Under the pieces are notes generated by a model. It saw only the letters and a list, made by a program, of their open reading frames with translations. It was not told where the DNA came from and did not search any database. Of a stretch of DNA of 64,000 nucleotides, positions 59,482-64,000 are shown in pieces. Origin of the DNA: Diaporthe sp. PMI_573 (lineage: Eukaryota > Ascomycota > Sordariomycetes > Diaporthales > Diaporthaceae); the NCBI GenBank assembly GCA_021399435.1, contig JAJTUP010000057.1:310001-374000 (forward strand), written 5' to 3'. Within the stretch, counting starts at the first letter, position 1. Each line of letters begins with the position of its first letter. Position numbers and translations under genes: made by a program.

Positions 59482-61194
59482 TTAGAAGTGAATAGCCTTG
59501 CCGTGCGTCGCCATCGCAGCCTCCTTGAACGCCTCAGCGAGCGTTGGGTGGGCGTGACACGTCCTCGCAATGTCCTCAGACGATGCGCCGTACTCTAGAG
59601 CTAGCGTGGCCTCCGCGATCATCTCGCCGGCGTTGGGGCCGACAATGTGCACACCAAGCAGCCTGTCCGTCTCAGGGTCCGCGAGCATCTTGACCAGGCC
59701 GTCCGTGTCCAGGTTCGTCTTGGCGCGCGAGTTGGCGCTGAAGGGGAAAGTTCCGACGCGGTAGGGGGTGCCGGCCGCCTTGAGTTCCTGCTCGCTCTGA
59801 CCCACCCATGCGACCTCAGGGTACGTGTACATGACCGATGGGATGCATCCGTAGTTGACGTGACCGTAGCCCTTCTTGATGTACTCGACGACAGCAACAG
59901 CCTCCTCCTCGGCCTTGTGGGCCAGCATGGGTCCGAAGGTGGCATCTCCAACGCAGCGGATGTGGGGGAGCTTGGTCCGGTACTCCTGGTCGATGATGAC
60001 ACGCCCGCGCTCGTCGAGCTCCAGCCCAATGTTCTCCAAGCCCAGGCCTGCCGTGTATGGCCGGCGACCAATGGCAACGAGGACGACGTCGGCATCGAGC
60101 TATATTGCGCACGCACGATTTGGTCAGCGAACTCGTTTCTTCGACAAACGTACTTCAAGCAGGTGTTTGGGGAGTCCTAATGTTTGGGGGGGGGGTGGAG
60201 GGAGCACCTACAGACTCGGCCTTGCCACCCTTGGCGGCGTCGACGTTCAGCTTGACGGTCTCGCCCGACTTGTCACCGTCGACGACCTTTGTGGAGAGCT
60301 TGAAGTCAATGCCCTGCTTCTTCAGGATCTTCTGGGTCTGCTTGGCGATCTCGGTGTCCATGCCGGGGCCGCCGATCTGGTTCAGGAACTCGACGACGGT
60401 GACCTTGGAGCCCAGGCGGGACCAGACCGAGGCCATCTCCAGACCAATGATGCCGCCACCAATGACAATCATCTTCTCGGGGACCTTGTCCAGGGCAATG
60501 GCGCCGGTGCTGCTGACGACGCGCTGCTCGTCGATCTCCAGACCGGGGAAAGGGGTAGCCTCGGAGCCGGTGGCGATCAGGATGTTCTTGCCGAGGACGC
60601 TCGTCTCGCCGCCGTCGTTGAGCTGGACCTTGATCTCGTGCTCGTTGACGAACGAGCCGGAGCCCTTGAGGTACTCGACACCGTTCTTCTTGAAGAGGAA
60701 CTCGACACCCTTTGTGAGGCCGGCGACGGAGGTGTCCTTGGCCTTCATCAGGTTGGCCAGGTTCAGCTTCACGTCGCTGACCTCGATACCCCTGTGCTTG
60801 GTGTCGTGGAGGATCTGGTGGTAGAGATGCGAGTTGTTGAGGAGAGACTTTGACGGGATGCAGCCAACGTTCAGACATGTGCCGCCGAGGGTGCCGCGCT
60901 TCTCGATGCAGGCGACCTGCTCAGGGGTGCGAGCTTGTTTAGCGTTTGACCGCGTGTGAGGGAGGCAAGACGGCGGTGGGAGGGAAGGGGGTGAGCACGC
61001 ACCTTGAGGCCCTCCTGGCCTGCCTTGATGGCGGCGACGTAGCCAGCGACACCGCCGCCGATGATGACGAGGTCCTTCTCCTCAGCCTCGGTGGCGTAGG
61101 AGCGTCGCCATCTCGGGACTGCGATGGTGGGGAGGGAGGACCTGGTGAAAGCAGAGCGAACCGCAGTTCGCGGTATTAACCGGCTTGCGAGCAT
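59482..61194 (-). CDS. LPD1: Dihydrolipoamide dehydrogenase (E3), mitochondrial
   Basis: Three exons: 61194-61003, 60916-60212 and 60099-59482, 504 residues. E3 reoxidises dihydrolipoamide with NAD+ in pyruvate and 2-oxoglutarate dehydrogenases and in glycine cleavage, in the mitochondrial matrix. Visible: a targeting sequence rich in Arg/Ser ending near [14 protein letters not shown]-binding [13 protein letters not shown]; the redox disulfide [13 protein letters not shown] (Cys78/Cys83); NAD-binding [15 protein letters not shown]; the second FAD contact [18 protein letters not shown]; and the C-terminal interface with the catalytic His-Glu pair ([10 protein letters not shown]). Introns are phase 0 and their removal restores uninterrupted family sequence ([14 protein letters not shown] and [17 protein letters not shown]). 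The start is the ATG opening the targeting peptide. Confidence 0.97.
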
Positions 61195-62231
61195 GGTGAG
61201 GATGCTGTGGTGACGAGCTGTGTCTCGAAGGGTAATGGGCGAGTCGAGCTGACTGGGGGAGGACCGCTGGACAGGACTGGCACACACGAGTCTGGTCTGT
61301 CTGTCGGAAGCAAAGGAGTGAGGCGGGAAGAATTGGTCGCGCTACGGTGCACCAAGCGGGACTCGGGACAGGAGGATGGGAGACGGAGAATGGAGAATGG
61401 AGAATGGAGCTTGTGGACTCTGTCTGAAGTGTGGATTCGGGACTCCGGGCTTGGGGGGGGGGCGGACCTCTGCACGTCACCTCCTGGGTACCTGGACAGC
61501 TGGAGTAGTAAGTGTAGACTACTGTAGCCGTTTTGCGGTCAGACAACCTGACTGACTGTTGTTACTTTATGAGTGCAAGCTGTGTTTAGTATGAGCCTTT
61601 TTTTTTTTTTGGAGGTTCGGTTCAACGGTTGAGGCCTGGGTGCTGACACTCGCCTGCCACCAATTGGGCCCAAGCTGGGCCGGGTCGGCTTAAAACCCTT
61701 GCCTGGGCGCCCCCCAAAACCCGTTCTTTTCCGGCCGGGTACTCTGCTCGCCCCTTGTCTGCCACCCTCTCAGTCCCAGTGTCCCGGAGCCACTTCAGGT
61801 CGACATAAGCCTGTTCATTCATCAGCACAAACGGTTTCTTTTTTTCCTTGCCTTCTGCGGGAGAGCCTCTCATAGGACAACCTGTAGGATCACATCCTAG
61901 AGGATAATCTCCCTTGGGGTAACCTCCCCAGAATAACCTAAAGAAAACCCTCCCATAGAATGACCTCGTGGAGGGTAACCTCCTATATATCAATCCACCG
62001 GGGGATAAGTTCTCATAGCAGAACTCCCTAAGGGATGACCTCTTATGGGATAGCCTGTTATAGTGTGATCTCTTCGGCATCACCTTCCTGTGGGACAATA
62101 TACTATAGCATAACCTCTTGCAGTATGGCCTCACATGGGATAGCATCTTGGGAGGATAATCTCTTCGGGATCCTCCTCCTGTGTGTTAATCTACTGTAGG
62201 ATACACTCCTATAGGACCCTCCTGCCTGGGG
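61195..62231. other. Intergenic region with degenerate repeat array
   Basis: Upstream region of LPD1 at the left, then a T run (61599-61610), then the 15-nt repeat array (61867-62222) reaching to within 10 bases of the NOM1/SGD1 stop. A minus-strand frame of 174 codons (61622-62146) crosses the array but is probably a by-product of the repeat. Confidence 0.6.
61867..62222. repeat. Degenerate 15-nt tandem repeat, about 24 units
   Basis: Written in 15-base lines, this stretch aligns to the consensus CTATAGGATAACCTC over its whole length. Most units match 8-12 of 15 positions. One unit pair is shortened to 26 bases (61926-61951) and one unit has 16. Examples close to consensus: CTATAGCATAACCTC (62102), CTAAGGGATGACCTC (62027). 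The steady register with strong divergence suggests an old minisatellite. In the RLSYR-type frame of the minus strand the consensus has no stop. Confidence 0.85.
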
Positions 62232-64000
62232 TCAGCCGCTCTCCACAGCTGTATGCTCTCCGTTGGCAAGCGCCGCGATGGCCTTGTCACACCCCCGCTT
62301 GACCAATTTCTTCTCCTTCTTCGCCGTCAGCAGCTTCGTCTTGCGCACTCTGGTTCTGAGAAACCATTCCAGCCCCTTGGACAGTGCCCTGTCAGTCACC
62401 GGCGCAAATACCGCTGTGGGGTCGCGTCCCGCCACCTTGAGCTCCTGGAACAGCGTAATAAGCATCACCTCGACAAAGTCCCGCGTCTTGGGTTTCAAGT
62501 GCAGCAGGTTGAGGCACTTGAGCACGCCCAACCCGTGGGTCCCATGGGCCACCATGAACCCAAACATCTTTCCCAGGCAGAAGATACGCCGCAACCCCGT
62601 CGCCTCGCCCTCGTCCTCTTCGTCGTCAATTTCCCCCTCGTCCACTTCGCCGAATAGCAACTCGCCTAACCGTCGGAACAGGTTCCAGAGGCCCTCTTGG
62701 AACGCGAACTTGATCCTCTTGTCCTCACACAGCCTGCGCGCCACCCAGCTGTAGTACGGGTTGTAAGACTCTTCTATCCCCGCGCAATGCATCGCCACAT
62801 ACGCCACATCCTTTCTCTGTCCGTTCTGTGTGAGCCGTAACTCCTTCACGCGCCTGTACGCGTCCTCGTAGTCGACTGCCCCCACGATGGCTTTGAATAT
62901 GGCTCGTCGGACGTCCGTGTTCATATTCTGCTCCCTCGCAAGCGCCTCTAGGTCCGGCACCTCGTCCTCGTCAAGAATGCTGGTTGCGGCGCCCTTTTCC
63001 TTTCTCTTCTTTTCTTCTCTAGGACCGCCGTCGGCTCCATTCTTCTCGGCCTGCTCCTCCTCGGCCTGCTCCTCCGGCGGGCCATCGCGGCCCGCCCAGC
63101 TTGCGCCGACGAGCCACCATTTGCCTCGCGTGTCCGATTCCTCCATGTCCTTCAGACCGATGCGCAGGGGTTCCGTAGCCTTGAGCTTCCTCGTGCCAAG
63201 CGAGCCCAGGTTTTTCTTCATGCGCGTCGTGTGGTCATGGACCACCGCCGATCCGCTCGCCCCGGCCTTGACTTTGTTATTTTTCAGGTCGTTGATGCTC
63301 TCGATCATGAACTTGGTCCGTACAGAGAGGTTGGCCTCCCCGACCTTGCTGACCGCTTGTCGTACAAGGGCGACAATATCTTTGAGTGCCAGCGGGTCGT
63401 CCCGTCGGAGGTTCTGTCCTGCCATGCGGACGACCCTCAACAGGAGCTCTGCGTTTAGCTCCGACAGGTCTCCCAACAGGAACCGGACGTAGTCAAAGAT
63501 CAAATTGCACCGGATGAGCTGGAAGTTGTATGCTTGCGCTAGGAACGTGATCAGGTTGGAGGTTTGTTTTGATGACGCATCGTGGGAGACCTCAGCATAG
63601 TAGGCGCGGAATCTATCGACTGTTTGTTGGACAAGCTGGGCTCCTACGTCCGGGCCGATGACCTTGTAGACTGCAGTTGCGAAGCCGGCATAAAGGATCA
63701 GCAGGGTATCTGGCAAGCTGGTAGACTCGCAGATTTGGACCAGGATAAGGTCCACCAGCTGGGATGTGACGTGCTGTCGTGGATTTTCTCGGTAAAGCCT
63801 TTCTATGTCGCCGAGGATCGCGATCAGGTTGGAATCGGTAAGCCGATTGATGAAACCCTGGGCCTGCCTCCTGATGCGCGATACCAGCTCCGCGTCTGAG
63901 CCGCTTTCTTGACGTCGCGCCGGTGGAACATACTTCTGAGCGGCCGCGGGCACTGGCACCGGAGCCACATATGGGTTCTCGCGTTGCCGAACAGGTGCCT
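62232..64000 (-). CDS. SGD1: NOM1/SGD1-like MIF4G-MA3 nucleolar protein, 5' part outside window
   Basis: The frame is open from the right edge to the stop at 62232, so the N-terminal part is missing. A MIF4G domain occupies the first half (KYVPPARRQ, then INRLTDSNLIAILGDIERLY, SQLVDLILVQICE, LLILYAGFATAVYKVIGPDVGAQLV, and FLAQAYNFQLIRCNLIFDYVRFLL), followed by a linker with an acidic insert. The MA3 domain begins near TDVRRAIFKAIVGAVDYEDAY and includes DVAYVAMHCAGIEESYNPYYSWVA and LKPKTRDFVEVMLITLFQEL. This order, with VPPARR before MIF4G, is that of yeast Sgd1 and human NOM1, nucleolar factors of 40S biogenesis. The C terminus is basic. No intron is seen in the visible part. A 15-nt repeat array begins immediately after the stop. 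Confidence 0.92.
   Translation of the reverse strand, partial: APVRQRENPYVAPVPVPAAAQKYVPPARRQESGSDAELVSRIRRQAQGFINRLTDSNLIAILGDIERLYRENPRQHVTSQLVDLILVQICESTSLPDTLLILYAGFATAVYKVIGPDVGAQLVQQTVDRFRAYYAEVSHDASSKQTSNLITFLAQAYNFQLIRCNLIFDYVRFLLGDLSELNAELLLRVVRMAGQNLRRDDPLALKDIVALVRQAVSKVGEANLSVRTKFMIESINDLKNNKVKAGASGSAVVHDHTTRMKKNLGSLGTRKLKATEPLRIGLKDMEESDTRGKWWLVGASWAGRDGPPEEQAEEEQAEKNGADGGPREEKKRKEKGAATSILDEDEVPDLEALAREQNMNTDVRRAIFKAIVGAVDYEDAYRRVKELRLTQNGQRKDVAYVAMHCAGIEESYNPYYSWVARRLCEDKRIKFAFQEGLWNLFRRLGELLFGEVDEGEIDDEEDEGEATGLRRIFCLGKMFGFMVAHGTHGLGVLKCLNLLHLKPKTRDFVEVMLITLFQELKVAGRDPTAVFAPVTDRALSKGLEWFLRTRVRKTKLLTAKKEKKLVKRGCDKAIAALANGEHTAVESG

Noticed and set aside
59876..60853. A 325-codon plus-strand frame
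   Set aside because: It is antisense to dihydrolipoamide dehydrogenase and crosses its intron.
61867..62222. CRISPR-like array
   Set aside because: Units are contiguous, 15 bases long and diverged, with no spacers, and the genome is eukaryotic.

Overview
This is a window from the nuclear genome of a filamentous ascomycete, most likely a Sordariomycete. The genes are protein-coding, broken by short GT-AG introns (about 50-130 nt, often with CTAAC/CTGAC branch sites), and separated by GC-rich intergenic DNA rich in microsatellites. The first gene is a near full-length match in memory to the Pmk1/Fus3 MAP kinase of Magnaporthe-like fungi, and an Egh16/GAS-type secreted protein points to the same broad group. 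I cannot name the species; Magnaporthales or Diaporthales would both fit.

Layout. 2.7-10 kb: Pmk1-type MAP kinase (+), TLDc/OXR1 protein (-), uroporphyrinogen-III synthase (-), ERV1 sulfhydryl oxidase (+). 10.9-12.8 kb: a pyruvate decarboxylase copy with three frameshifts, read here as a pseudogene. 14.6-15.7 kb: Egh16-like secreted protein (-), followed by a 4.7 kb gene-free stretch. 20.4-30.4 kb: EMG1/NEP1 rRNA methyltransferase, a VOC-fold protein, cystathionine gamma-synthase and mitochondrial ribosomal protein uS17m, all on the + strand. 30.9-36.5 kb: Sap1-like AAA ATPase and COG6 (-). COG6 is divergent from ATG9 (37.2-40.0 kb, +). 41.4-50.5 kb: MRS3/4 mitochondrial iron carrier (+), ER DnaJ-TPR co-chaperone (-), a likely HAUS1 augmin subunit (+) and VAC14 (-). 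50.5-55.5 kb: gene-poor, with one small two-exon gene and one doubtful micro-ORF. 55.5-64.0 kb: cytochrome b5-fused sphingolipid desaturase (-), an unrecognised Cys/Gly-rich protein (+), dihydrolipoamide dehydrogenase (-) and a NOM1/SGD1-like MIF4G-MA3 protein (-) that runs off the right end.

Most genes are housekeeping and unlinked in pathway. Functional echoes exist: COG6 and ATG9 share one 673 bp divergent promoter region and both act in Golgi/Atg9 membrane traffic; ERV1, MRS3/4, uS17m, LPD1 and the heme enzyme HEM4 are all connected with mitochondria or heme and iron. No transposon, rRNA, tRNA or CRISPR was recognised.

The most unusual structures are a degenerate 15-nt tandem repeat of about 24 units just downstream of the NOM1/SGD1 stop codon, a 16-copy heptanucleotide repeat in the leader of the DnaJ-TPR gene, and the decayed pyruvate decarboxylase copy, whose first two introns appear to have GC donors.
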